Shown here piece after piece: positions 49,010 to 60,556 of a stretch of DNA of 64,000 nt. Location of the stretch: contig CM042039.1 of assembly GCA_023525975.1 (NCBI GenBank), forward strand, positions 10,198,501-10,262,500, read 5' to 3'. The DNA comes from Smallanthus sonchifolius (lineage: Eukaryota; Streptophyta; Magnoliopsida; Asterales; Asteraceae). Position 1 is the stretch's first letter, and each line of letters begins with the position of its first letter. A program made the translations under genes and the position numbers. Below the pieces are notes generated by a model, which had not been told where the DNA came from, made no database searches, and saw only the letters and a program-made list of their open reading frames with translations.

Positions 49010-49446
49010 CTAGCTTATATAACCTATGTAATACATACGGGGTGAAAAATATTAATACATAAAATTCTTAAATCTTTATGTACATATTTTACAGATTTAA
49101 AAATTATTACACATATTAATGATAGAAAAAAAAAATTTAAAATATGTAAAATTAATATATAATTGAGTTTCAAAAATACGTTAACTACCATTTAATTTAA
49201 TTTGACTTTCATTACTATTTGATTGAAAATAAAAGTTACATAATTAGATTTCAAAGTTTCTTATAATAAGAGATAATTTAAAATAAATATACTTTATTAG
49301 TATAGTTAGTATTTACTTTAATAAATATATTATTATTATTAAAAGAAAAATGTGTATTTAATAGTAGAGAGAGACGGAAAAAAAATGGTGAGAATGAATA
49401 TGGAGGCGACACATGACATAAAAAACCTTTATTTATTATATAGTAT
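49010..49446 (-). mobile_element. Non-autonomous Helitron G
   Basis: On the minus strand it ends CATAGGTTATATAAGCTAG at 49010 and has the same body as A and C. The 5' end near 49446 runs into TA repeat, where the next foldback element begins. Confidence 0.7.
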
Positions 49447-49456
49447 ATATATATAT

Positions 49457-50003
49457 AGGGGAAAGATATTCTAAAAATGCTAAAAAGTGTAAAAAGTATT
49501 TTAAAAACCCCACCATCACCCCGTAAAAGCCTAAAACCCCCCACCCCAACTCCCCCAAAACCTAACCCTCACCCTACCCTACCCTACCCTACCCCAAAAA
49601 CCTAAAACACCTTACCCCCACCCCTAAAAACCTAAATCCTAACAAAAAAAACCTTAAAAAGCCAAAAAAGTCATCTAAAAACCCACCACCACCCCCAAAA
49701 TCCTAAACCTCCAACCCAACCCTCCCAAAAACCTAACCCCCACCCCACCCCTAAAAACCTAAAACCCCCACCCCTCCCCCTCCCCAAAAACCTAAATCCC
49801 CCACCCCTCCAAAAACCTAAATACTAAAAGCTAAACGCGTAATGCTAAACCCTAAGGCAAAAACTAAATCGTAAAATCTAAACCCTACAAGCTAAGATCG
49901 TAGAGTTCGACGAGATGATTACAACGCCGCCGAAATGAGTAAAATCGGAGTTCGTATGAGCCGGTTATGAGCGTTTTAAAACACTTTTTAGCAAAACCTC
50001 ACA
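49457..50003. mobile_element. Foldback element with C-rich telomere-like core
   Basis: The ends GGGGAAAGATATTCTAAAAA and GTGAGGTTTTGCTAAAAAGT (reverse complement) pair imperfectly through GCTAAAAAGTGT. The core (49503-49860) consists of CCTACCCTACCC, CCCCCACCCC and AAAACCTAAA runs, the complement of the G-rich cores at 40690 and 41380. Confidence 0.65.
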
Positions 50004-50203
50004 ATATATATGTGTGTGTGTAAGTAATTAACTTTATATATGTAACTTTTTAATATACATATATTTAAATTGACAACCGATTGAGAGTTTCTTTCTCATT
50101 GTTCTTTTTTTCGATTGTTCCATTAAACCCATATAAGAATGAGGATTTGTATCTAACAAGGCATTTTGGTGGTTAAATGACGTGTCTCACAAATAAAAGG
50201 TTA

Positions 50204-50467
50204 GACTAAGGGGTATACCTTCACGAAAATTGAGTGTTGAAGGCGCCACATCATTTTCACATATAGGGGGCGTGGTATTCTATTTTTCACTCACGTGAAA
50301 AATACCACATGAATACAACTCATTGCTCCACATCACACCCTTGGTCCCACCTCCGTCACCCCACCGTTTCCACACCCGTGGACCAGGCTAGGAGGGCGCA
50401 TTGTTCCGCAGGCCACACTCGCCAACTCAGCTTCCACAAGTTGTTTCCATAAGGTATACCCTTAGTC
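50204..50467. mobile_element. PIF/Harbinger (Tourist-like) MITE
   Basis: The ends are GACTAAGGGGTATACC and, in reverse complement, GACTAAGGGTATACC. The TTA trinucleotide is duplicated at 50201-50203 and 50468-50470, as PIF/Harbinger transposases make. The 264-bp body is non-coding. Confidence 0.85.
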
Positions 50468-50912
50468 TTATGAGTTTAAATCCTTACCGGCTGTGATGTA
50501 CTTATTCTATAAAATTTATATGTTTTGCTATTAGAAAAATAAATTATATTTTAATATTTGTTGGAGTAGAGAGTACTTCACTTCACAACTTAGGCTGCCT
50601 CCAACGCATGGAAAACCACTCGCCCGTGAGTCCACCTGGCAGGTCTTTCCCTCCTCTGCAGCGTTGAGGGTGTGCCACCCATGAGCAACCATACGCCCCA
50701 AGGGCTTCATTTGTTTGAATTTTGTGGATCCACCACTAGTTTTTGGATATTTTTTCTTTTCTTTTTTGCAATGTTAGTTTTAATTTAATTAAAAATTTTG
50801 TTTTTCCCTAATTTAAATTATCTTTTAAAACTTAGTTTACAATATATTTAAATCCTAATTTAACATTAATATAAAACCTAATTTAAATCTTATAAAATTA
50901 CATAATTTAAAC
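50468..50912. other. Upstream part of a PIF-like element
   Basis: No gene is seen. TTAGGCTGCCTCCAACGCAT at about 50590 resembles a Harbinger terminal repeat and may be the left end of the element that carries the ORF1 pseudogene downstream; a matching right end was not found. Confidence 0.35.
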
Positions 50913-51033
50913 CTAACGGCTAGTTTTTTTTTTTTTTTGTATTTTTCCTAACGGCTAGTTTGTTTTGTATTTTTTCTAACGACTAGTTTTTTTTGTATTT
51001 TTCTTAACGGCTAGTTTTTTTCCACTATAAATA
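50913..51033 (+). promoter_or_regulatory. CTAACGGCTAG minisatellite and TATA box
   Basis: Four copies of a unit of about 28-35 bp beginning (C/T)TAACG(G/A)CTAGTTT are followed by TATAAATA at 51026-51033, about 84 bp before the ATG of the PIF ORF1. The spacing suggests the promoter of that transposon gene. Confidence 0.5.
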
Positions 51034-51116
51034 CATCTAAACACCTAAAACATTTTCACACCCAACCATCTCAAACAATTCTCCCAACTATTAAACGTTT
51101 TCGTTCACTCAATTCC

Positions 51117-52399
51117 ATGGATCCAAATCAATCTTTTCGTTCTCTCAACTACTAAACGATAGCAACAACAAAGAAAGCCCAAACCGACAACCTACACCCT
51201 CGCCATTTCAACAATTTCAACAACCAGTTGGTGGGTTCACACGGTTCTAACAACCAGTTGGTGGGTTCACACGGTTCCAACAACCAGTTGGTGGGTTCAC
51301 ACGGTTCCAACAACCAGCTAATGGATTCTCACCATTCCAACAACCATCACAGCCGCAACTTCATCAATATCAACAATTTTACAGTGGCAATACCAAATGC
51401 AAATGCAACAAGCACTATCACAACCACAATCGATGCAACCACAACCACAATCGACACATGTTGATGAATCTCAATCATCACCAATCAAAGTTTCCTGAAA
51501 GAAAAAGGAAAACCAAAATTAGCACAAAAGAAGCAGCATATGCTGATGAACAAGAAAAGAGTATTCGTACTAAGTACCCCCAAGTGACGAAGTCTTGTTA
51601 ACCAAGGGTTACATATATGTTTCTGAAGACCTAATAATTGGCAACAACCAGAACAACGCGGAATATTGGGGAAGGATTGCAGACTACTACAATAACGAGG
51701 GACCTAAAGTTCCAAGAAGTGCTCACAATCTAAGAAGTCACTGGCAACTCATTAAAACAAAGGTTAACATATTTAATGATTTATATTTGCAAGCAAAGTC
51801 TCGTTACAAAAGCGGTTGGTCAGATGACCAATATATTAATGGGGTCAAACTTTATTACACCAATGATCCCTCTAATAAGAGTTCTAATCCCTTGGCATAT
51901 TAACATGTGTGGAGGGTTATTAAAGATTGTCCAAAGTACAATAGTTCTAGCAAAGTGCATGGCCATCAAGCCCTTAAAAGACAAAAATCAAATAGCACAG
52001 GGTCTTGATGATGACGAAGATAATATTCAAGCAGAACAGGAACCCCCAAATCGTCCAATGGGGAGGGACAAGGCCAAATCAATAGGGAGGGATAATGCCA
52101 AAGCAAAGGGTAAGGCCATGTCTTCATCTGATTACGAGGCAAAGAAGTTAAGTCTCGTTGAAGAACTAGCCGAGACAAACCGTGTGAAAAAGCAGGCGAT
52201 CGAGCAGTTTGATCAAAAAAATGATAAGTTCTACGAGTTGGAACAGAGGAAAATTATGGTAGAAGAAAAGAAAATACTTTTCATCGACACAAGCCATATG
52301 GATTCATACCAACAAGCAGAACATGAAACTTTATGTAACGAGATCAGAAAGAAATATAACATGGCGACGCAATTAATAGTTTCAACTTTTAGGTTTTAG
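51117..52399 (+). pseudogene. PIF/Harbinger ORF1 (Myb/SANT-like protein), broken
   Basis: The region starts MDPNQSFRSLNY, then a stop. It has a 30-bp tandem repeat that reads QQPVGGFTRF in one frame, KTKISTKEAAY, then 51595-51903 ILTKGY-like MLTKGYIYVSEDLIIGNNQN, YWGRIADYYN, RSAHNLRSHWQLIKTKVN, a TAA, and HVWRVIKDCPKYNSSSKVHG. After a frameshift near 52000 the tail runs LDDDEDNIQAEQEPPNRPMG to IRKKYNMATQ. This is the trihelix/SANT-like DNA-binding partner that PIF/Pong elements encode beside the transposase, which is absent here. Stops and frameshifts show it is dead. Confidence 0.8.
51221..51340 (+). repeat. 30-bp tandem repeat, four units
   Basis: Units of 30 bp start CAACCAGTTGGTGGGTTCAC at 51221, 51251, 51281 and 51311 (the last diverged). 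The length is a multiple of three, so any reading frame is kept across the units. Confidence 0.95.
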
Positions 52400-52570
52400 T
52401 TTATTTGTTTTTTTAAATTACGTACTATTGTATTTTTTATTTTTAGTTTATTAACTTTATATTGTCGTTTGATTTTATTGTTTTATGTTGTTGTTTTTAT
52501 TTAATTTAATGTAATTAAAATTTTTGTTTTATTATTTAATTATTTATTAATTAATTTAAGTTATTTCCTA

Positions 52571-53709
52571 GAGTAAATTACTAATTGTGTCCTTTAACTA
52601 TGTCCTTCAATAATTATAATATATTTTTTTTAAAACCTTTGCAAATATTATGTCATTTACACTAAACTCATCCAAAATCAAAGCTAAGTTTGGTCATGTG
52701 GTGAGGGGCACGTGCGTCATATTTTACCTCTCTTGTTGGTCAGACTTTTACCCTCTCATCATCTTCAAGTTCAGTTTCAAGATTTGACAAATTTGTATGT
52801 ATATCAAAACCAAGCTTTAGATATGTTGTTCAAAACAAAAACCCAAAGATGAATCGCACAAATAAAAGAAAAATACACATTTGGGTTTTCAAAGTCCACC
52901 TTTAAACACAAAAAGTTGGGGTTTTACCCTTGCTGTATCTACTTCAACAAAGTTGGCTTTGCTTGGAAACGGTTCTTCAATTAAGGTATGGTGTCATTCT
53001 TAAGGGGTTTTATGACCCGTGAACTAAATCATTTTCTGTGTGGAATCTTGCGATCAAACAAATCACCGATTCATTTTCTTCGAATATGTCCTGCTGGGTT
53101 TTGTGAGCTTCGACGGTTCGACCACCATCTTGTACGACGGTGGAGGAATCTTTATCGGCATCAACGGTGGGGGGAAGAAATCACACATAAGAGAAGAGAT
53201 GGTGTTCACTGACTTCACCATTTGCATAAGGGTGGGGGGGGTTGCAGGTGATATCGCCGGATTTCTTTGCCGGAGTGGGACAAAGCCCTTTGGCCTTTCC
53301 GTTTCATTCAATGGATGGACCTCAAGTATCCACTGATCAATTCTTTTACTCCTTGTAAGTTTCATTTGACAACAAAATCAATTTTTATGACCTTTTTAAA
53401 CATCATCTAGCTGTGTTCATCTCTCTCAAATTTCTGACTGTACTTCCTGCAATGTTTGACAAAGAGAGAGTAAGGGAGAATAAGAGAGAGCATGGGTACA
53501 AGTCTGGAAAAAAAATAGTAAAAAGACATAAATACCCTGATGTAAGAGATACATGATCAGATTTAACTTTGATTTTGAATGACGGTTAGTAAAAAGGACA
53601 TAATATGTGTAAAAGTTTAAAAAAAAGGACAAGCACTGTAATTATTGAAGTCAAATAACACAATCTGTAATTTAAGGTATAGTTAAAGGACATAATTTGT
53701 AATTTACTT
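52571..53709. mobile_element. MULE with long TIRs, possible Pack-MULE
   Basis: The left end AGTAAATTACTAATTGTGTC and the right end in reverse complement AGTAAATTACAAATTATGTC pair over about 80-130 bp. The flanks TTATTTCCTA (52561-52570) and TTATTTCATA (53710-53719) match at nine of ten bases, in line with a 9-10 bp Mutator duplication. The interior (52720-53480) is richer in GC than either arm, has no transposase motif, and holds a frame of 98 codons (53040-53336) with FDGSTTILYDGGGIFIGING; its origin is unknown. Confidence 0.65.
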
Positions 53710-53864
53710 TATTTCATAACTAATAATAATTTAAATAAATAAATGAAAATAAAAAAAAGATGATGGGAAAATAATGAGGTTGTTTGTTGAAAGGATGAGT
53801 ATGATAGTATTGAGGTAAAATGAGTTTACGAGAAAGATGAGAAAAAGATTGATGTGGCATGATA

Positions 53865-54021
53865 AGTATGACTCTTTATAAAAAGAATGATTCTTAGCAT
53901 TGCGGGTACACAACATGAATCACTCCCTCCTTTCCTGCCATCTTTCTCACTCCCAATGCATTCATTAATCACACAACATAACTAACAAATTGACCCTTCA
54001 CCAATTCACCCTCACCTTCCC
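53865..54021 (+). promoter_or_regulatory. Probable promoter and leader of the MOL1-like gene
   Basis: TTTATAAAAAG at about 53875-53885 is a good TATA box roughly 140 bp before the ATG. The leader between is C- and A-rich. Confidence 0.45.
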
Positions 54022-57000
54022 ATGAAGACTCTTCACCACCACCACCACCACTTCATCTTCATATTCATGTCCATCTTCTCCATCCCATCCACTGCTGATC
54101 ATTTCTCACAAGCACTCTTGAGCCTGAAATCAGAGTTCACATCTCCATCCAACATTTTAACCGACTGGATCATCCCTTCACAAACCCCATTTCCAACAAT
54201 CCACGCCTGTTCATGGACCGCCGTACAATGCAACCAAAACTCAACAAAAATCACAGGCTTAAACCTCTCGTTCAAAAATCTTCACGGGGTTTTATCCGGG
54301 AACCAATTTGTTCAATTATTTGACCTAATTGATCTCAACTTAAGCCACAACTCGTTCTCTGGGGAACTCCCAATTGGGATATTTAATTTAACTTCCTTAA
54401 AAGCTTTGGACATTAGCCGGAATAATTTCTCCGGTGTGTTCCCAATTGGGATTTCAAATCTGCAAAAATTGGAGGTTCTGGATGCCTTCAGCAATAGCTT
54501 TACTGGATCACTCCCACCAGATGTTTGTAAAAATGCCTCAGTGAAGGTTTTGAATTTTGCTGGGAGTTATTTCAGTGGGCCCATTCCGGGCAAGTATGGA
54601 TTGTGTGAAAGCCTTGAGTTTCTCCATCTAGCTGGCAATTTGTTAACTGGGAATTTGCCAGTTGAATTTGGTCAGCTTAAAAGGGTGACTCATATGGAGA
54701 TTGGGTATAATTCTTATCAAGGTGGCATCCCATGGCAGTTTGGTAATATGAGTGAGCTTCAGTATCTTGATATAGCTGGTGCTAATCTTTCTGGTTTAAT
54801 TCCTAAGGAGTTAGGTAATTTAACAAAACTTGACACACTTTTTCTGTTTAAAAACTATCTTTCTGGGCCAATCCCATATGAATTTGGTAACATTTTGACT
54901 CTTTCAAGCTTAGATCTTTCGGATAATACGCTTTCTGGGGCGATTCCAGAGAGTTTTAGCAGCTTGAAAGATTTGAAATTGTTGAGTTTGATGTATAATG
55001 AACTGAAAGGTTCTGTTCCTGATGGGATAGCTAAGCTTCCTAATCTTGAATCTCTGCTTATTTGGGATAATTTCTTTAGTGGTACACTTCCACAAGAATT
55101 GGGTAAACACTCTAATAAACTCAGATGGGTTGATGTCTCAACAAATGATTTTGTGGGTGTTATTCCACCAGATATTTGTTCAGGAGGAGAATTGAGTAGA
55201 CTAATGCTGTTTTCGAATTATTTCTTGGGTGGGCTTTCGGCTATCTCCAATTGTTCTTCGCTTATTCGAATTCGACTGGAAGATAACTTATTTTCAGGTG
55301 ATATATCTTTGGATTTCAAGATTTTGAATGATGTTTCTTATGTGGATTTATCGGTTAATCGGCTCACTGGTGGGATTCCTTCTGATATACTACATGCTTC
55401 AAAGCTTGAGCATTTTAGTGTGTCTAATAATCCCAATCTTGGAGGGATGCTACCTGAAAAAACATGGTCTTTGCCTGTTCTTCGCAATTTTTCAGCCTCA
55501 TCTTGCAACATTTCTGGTAAATTTCCTGAATTTTCGTTCTGTAAGTCGTTATCCGTCATTGAATTGTATGGGAATTACTTATTGGGTCGTATCCCAGAAA
55601 GCATTTCACTTTGTGAGAATCTTGAAATGTTGAATTTAGCTCAAAATAATCTTTCTGGTGAAATACCAGTTAAGTTTGGGAGCTTGATGAAGTTGAAGTT
55701 TCTTAATTTTTCATATAATGATCTTTCTGGTTCGATTCCTCTTGAAAATACGTTTAAATCGATGGATAGTAGCTCGTTTCTTGGAAACCCGAAGCTTTGT
55801 GGTTCACCCCTTGCAAGACCATGTCATCATGGGAATGTAATAACTAAGGGAATGGAATTGGGAATTAGAAGGAATCACAAGGTTGCTTGGGTACTTGTGC
55901 TATGCGCTGTGGTGGTTGTACTCTCGGGTTTCCTATATGGGATCGTTTACTACCGGAGGAAAAATGTGAACCGCCACTGGAAAATGGTGTCATTTGGCGG
56001 GCTACCAGAACTCACAGCTGCTGATGTTTTAAACAGTTTTAATACAATTGAACCTGTGGAAACATTGTATTCATCAAATCCGGCTTGCAAAGCTGTTTTG
56101 CTAACTGGGGTGACAATAGTTGTGAGAAAGATCGAATGGGGAACAAAAAGTTCAAACCTTTTGTTGGATTTCATAACCCGAATAGGCAATTTAAGGCATA
56201 AGATTTTGATTCGGTTGTTGGGTTTTTGCTATAATGAAAATCTTGGTTATTTGTTGTTTGAATATTTGCCTAATGGAAATCTTGATGAAAAGATTGGAAT
56301 CAAAAGAGATTGGGCTTCAAAACCTAAGCTTATGATTATCATTGCAAAAGGGTTATGTTTTCTTCACCATGATTGTCATCCAGCTATTCCTCATGGAAAT
56401 CTGAAGGCGAGTAACATAGTGTTTGATGAGAACATGGAGCCTCGTTTGGCAGAATTCGGGTTCAAAACAATTTCTGCAATGGAAACAGGTACGGGTTTAG
56501 TTGTTATCTTACAAAACCGAGTTAAAAAACCAACTTTATTTTCTGGTAAAGGTGGGAAACGAGTGGTTGACCCAAAACACTTTTTGTCCATTTTTTAAAT
56601 ATTTTATTATATATTTAGCTTTGAAACATAATATTATGCTTTGGATAAACCGATAGCATTCCTCAACGGGACATCTTGGTGGTAATGGTGTGCTCCACTC
56701 ATCAACGGGTGAGGGTTCGAAACCTTCAGTGTGCAGGTTTGGTGGTGTTTAGTTTAGGGGTAGATTAGGTGTCCGTTAAAATAAAGAAAATAAATAAAAA
56801 TACACTTCAACGACTTTTGACTTGTTTGACCCATCCGACCTTCCTATATATATCTAGTCTCTTTTACATGTTTTACCCTTTAGAGATAAATTTATAAAAA
56901 CATAACCTTGGTTTATTCTTAGTAATCTAAAAATCATTAACTTTTTATCAATCTTGAAATCTGTGTATATATATTATATGACAGGTGAATACAAGGGTCT

Positions 57001-57295
57001 CATGGAACATGACCTGAAGGATGATGTATTTCACTTTGGGGAGGTTGTTTTGGAGATTTTAACAAACGGGAAGCGAAAGGGTGGTGGATTAAGCGTACAC
57101 AAAACACCAAAAGACGCTTTATTGAAGGAAATATATGATGATAATGAAGTGGCTGCTTCTTCAAAGTCGGTACAAGAAGAGATCAAACTGGTTCTTGAAG
57201 TTGTTCTTCGTTGCACTACAATCAAGCAGTCGGATAGACCTTCAATGGAAGATGTTTTAAAGATTCTTTCACGGTTGGATCCCGAGAAGAAATGA
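54022..57295 (+). CDS. MOL1: LRR receptor-like (pseudo)kinase, MOL1-like
   Basis: Two exons, 54022-56488 and 56985-57295, join at a phase-1 GT-AG intron to give 925 codons. Residues 1-25 are a signal peptide that contains six consecutive His (5-10). An LRRNT_2 cap (about 26-73) is followed by about 21 leucine-rich repeats of the plant type to about 600. A membrane helix is at about 620-643 (VAWVLVLCAVVVVLSGFLYG). The kinase-like domain (about 680-920) lacks a glycine-rich loop, has HGN at 791-793 instead of HRD, and EFG at 811-813 instead of DFG; a lysine at 703 is kept. It ends DVFHFGEVVLEILTNGK and SDRPSMEDVLKIL. It resembles Arabidopsis MOL1 (At5g51350), which restrains cambium activity. 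I infer plasma-membrane location and signalling without phosphotransfer. Other TDR/CLE-receptor relatives have active kinase motifs, so they fit less well. Confidence 0.85.
56660..56800 (+). mobile_element. tRNA-derived SINE in the MOL1-like intron
   Basis: A-box-like TGGTGGTAATGGTGT and the perfect B-box GGTTCGAAACC are followed by TAGATTAGGTGTCCGTTAAA and an A-rich tail. It is the same family as the minus-strand copy at 1530-1652. Confidence 0.6.
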
Positions 57296-57943
57296 GAAGC
57301 TTTGTGTGATTTTTTTTCATGTTTAAGTGAGGTAGTGTAGTTTATGAGAATGTTGATATATGGTTTGTAAAATAGCCTTCTTTGCTTGTTTTAGAATATT
57401 GTGTTGTGAATTCTGAAGCTAGATGCAATATTGAAGCTTCTAATGATGTTGTAAACCATGAAATTAAGCTTGTATATCCTTTTGTGTAATTTTTGTTTTT
57501 GTGGCAAGTTGAAAGTTTTGCTTTCTTGACATACATTTAAATAATGGATTCATAGACATTTTTTTATATAAATCTTTTGGGTTTTTATAAATCATTGAGT
57601 ATATTTAAAAATAAGATTTATTTTAAATAATCATATTTTTAAGATAGTCATATCCATTTTTGCTCAAGAGATGATGATCCAACTATAAAAGAACCATAAA
57701 GTTCTTCACCCAAAATGATTCAGAACTATCGTAACATGAATAATTAGAAAGCTGAAATCAATAAATAAGTCATAATAAAAGTAAACTACACATGAATTTA
57801 CCAGCAGAGAACAATATAATCAAAATCCCTGGTAAAAATGTAAAAACACTAAAAGTGCTCATCAATTCTAAATTATAAATGAAACCAACATGAATTTCCA
57901 AGAAACTGAGCGTCGTATTCGACAAACAGCACGCAAAAACACC
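57296..57943. other. Shared 3' flank of the MOL1-like gene and RPL39
   Basis: The two genes converge here. No further gene is seen; the region is AT-rich and should hold both 3' UTRs. Confidence 0.5.
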
Positions 57944-59346
57944 TCAAAATCCAAGCTTGGTTCTGCGCCAGTGTCTGCGCTTTGCATTGTACCTGATTCA
58001 AATAAACAGCGCGTCAACAAACAAAAAAAGATCTTTAAACTGTACACATGATTTCAAATAAAGTTTTAGACTTTTAACCTGATTTTGTTATCGGTCCTCA
58101 TTCGAATCCAGTTGGGAATGGGCCTGTTCTGCCTCATCTTCTTGGCAAGCTTCTTCTTGATCATGAATGTCTTGTGTGAAGGCTGTATGCAATAAAACAT
58201 ATTTAAGTTTAGAAAAGGTCAACATTACATCAACTTCCTACCATCTATGCATAAATAGGTGTAGCAATTCCAGACACCAAACTGACATGAAAATAATCAG
58301 GTTTTGGGTTAGTTAGACCAACCCGTTTAATAAAAATGGACCCCTTGACAACCCAATGCTTTGTACTTTGGTTGTACTAAATTAAATGGTTTGACCAGTC
58401 AACCGGAAGTGTTTACAACTTTAGTAGAATATGTTTGCAACCCGCCAACCCGATTAATCCGTTCACAACTTTGATACAACTCGTTTTATACTGACAATTA
58501 TACTTAAATTTAATTAAATTAAAGTTACAATTATATTTAAATTTAAATATTTATTTTTAAAAATAAAACTAGTCGTCTAAATGGGAAACGTAAATGTTTG
58601 CAATAGGCTCCACAAGCTCATACCGAAACATAAACTTGAATGAGAAACTCTTATTTTAAAAACAACTCGTTTTTGTTAAAACATATCAGAATGTTCAGAA
58701 AAAAAAAAAAAAAAAAAAAACTGTATATTTTGTTTGAACGAAAGAACATGCCCGATTGCGTTCCGTGCACCCTTACACAAGTCTATACATGTGTTGCCCA
58801 GTTAAATGGTTTTAGTGTGTCCGAACTAAGGTTAATATTTTCAACACAAAAATGTTAGAAAAAAATATATGGATTGTATTCAAGTTAACCAATTTTAACC
58901 CAACAACTGGCGTCACTTAAAAAGTAACATAATGCCTCTTTAATAGAATCTAAATATCAAAACCCTAATAAATATCAGGGCCAGAGGATTTAGGGCCGGG
59001 GCGAGTAAGAAAAATGGGTTCCAAAAGATAAAAATTTTAAATAAAAAAATTTCATTAGGCAAAAAATGTTATAGCAATAAACATAACAAGTTATAGTTTT
59101 AGAATGACATATTGTGCTAGTTAACCGATAAATTGTATAGATTAAAGAAAAACATTTTTATCTAAATGGATTAAAAAAAAGTTTATATAATAAAAAAGTA
59201 TTTAAATGGTTTTTAATAAGTGAGTGTGTTGAAGAGAACTATGAAATTCTCGAAATCCATATTAACAAAGAGATTAGCTTCTTGCGAATTTTAGATTCTA
59301 ACAGAGAGAATTAGGGTTTGTAATTCGTAAAAAAAGAATTTACCAT
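57944..59346 (-). CDS. RPL39: 60S ribosomal protein eL39
   Basis: Minus-strand exons: 59344-59346 (ATG alone), 58079-58182 and 57944-57992. They encode 51 residues, the family's normal length: M, then [35 protein letters not shown] and [15 protein letters not shown]. eL39 lines the exit tunnel of the large ribosomal subunit. The donors are ATG|GTAAAT and CAG|GTTAAA; the acceptors are ATACAG and ATCAG. The exon that holds only the ATG is the same as in other plant RPL39 genes as I remember them, and it makes the first intron (about 1.16 kb) the main risk: another upstream ATG exon is possible but this one fits the promoter motifs. The gene is too finely split to appear as a long open frame. 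Confidence 0.9.
58260..58640. repeat. Repeat in RPL39 intron 1
   Basis: The stretch has GGTTTTGGGTTAGTTAGACC, ACCCGTTTAATAAAA and AACCCGCCAACCCGATTAAT, an internal inverted pairing of the GGGTTGGG-type family seen in the EDR2-like introns. A run of about 20 A follows at 58700-58720. Confidence 0.35.
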
Positions 59347-59530
59347 GGCTGGGTCTTCTTTTTCTCGGGTGGTCAGACGGTAAAGGATGACAATTGTTTA
59401 CCTATGGTGTTTTGTTATATAGGTGGTAGGGTTAGTTTTCATTCGGATGGGCTAAGCTTTAAACCCAACTACACTTGGGTGCTCCTCTAACTTAGTGGGC
59501 CTATTAGATATTGCCTAGCCCAATGCATGT
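59347..59530 (-). promoter_or_regulatory. RPL39 promoter: TATA, telo-box and site II motifs
   Basis: On the minus strand, CCTATATAAC (59413-59422) is a TATA box, CTAACCCTACC (59426-59436) is a telo-box, and TGGGCY site II elements are at 59448-59453 (plus strand), 59496-59501 (plus strand) and 59517-59522 (minus strand). This set is typical of plant ribosomal-protein and other growth-linked genes bound by TCP and telo-box factors. Confidence 0.65.
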
Positions 59531-60542
59531 AGAGGTCCACAAAACAGATTTTGTGCCAAATCGAAATGGTTTTAAAACGGTTTGGATCGAGTCAAAGAAA
59601 GTAAAAAATGAACCAGTCTAACCTATTCATATTAGAATCAGGCTATCATATTTGACACGTGTAACTAACCATAAAATTTTGGGCAAAACTTTGTCATTTT
59701 GTGAAGCACAATAAATGTCTCATCTAAATGAAACACAACAAAGAGGATGCATGAGATACAACCGATGGTAGATTCTCTTTGCATTTGTCATTCAAGAATT
59801 TGGGGATTGATTCAAAACAAAGAGTCGCCGAATTAGTACAAGCAAGCTAATTGAACAAGATTGATGCATGGTCCTATTTTGATGGTCGTATCTATTGGTT
59901 GCAATTTCATGATAATTGATTATTATAAATCTTGATAATTGCAATTTCAGTCATAAAAAGTATGTACAAATTTATGAAATATCTTGTTTTCATTATTGTT
60001 GTACATAATAAAAATACTTCAGTTGTGTAAATTTCTTTAAACATTATAAAAATATACTATTTCTATTATACAACTCCATTCAATACACAAGTTTATTATT
60101 ATCTAGTAACTTAATATTTAATTGTTTCATATTTTGTTTTTGTTTATTTAACTTTAAGGTCATTTTGGTAATTTCATACCCAAAGAACATTAATCTACAT
60201 CTATTTTAGGGGTCATCAGTGAAACATGTTGAAAGTTTGTTTGGACTAAATCCGTAATTTCTTAAAGTTAAAGACTAAATCCGTAATTTGATCAAACCAC
60301 ATGACCATCAGTATATTTTTTTAAGAACAGACCATCCGTATAATTAACTCTTGTTTTTATAATTCAAAACTTTTTAAATTTAATCTTTTTTATTTCACAC
60401 CTGTTCATACGTATTTCCAATAAATCAATTTTGAATTGACGAAAATTCAAGTCCACAAAAGTAAATTGAGTGGTCAACCTTCAAAGTTCACATGAAAAAG
60501 ATGAGTAAATTACGTGAAAAATAATTGTTTCCAAGAAAAAAA
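59531..60542. other. Intergenic, AT-rich
   Basis: No gene is recognised. ACTAAATCCGTAATTT occurs twice (about 60247 and 60281), 34 bp apart. Confidence 0.4.
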
Positions 60543-60556
60543 ATGAGACACTTGAA

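Noticed and set aside
51776..52399. A separate 207-codon gene
   Set aside because: Its first third is a shadow of the other ORF1 frame; only the part after about 52000 is the true ORF1 tail, reached through a frameshift.
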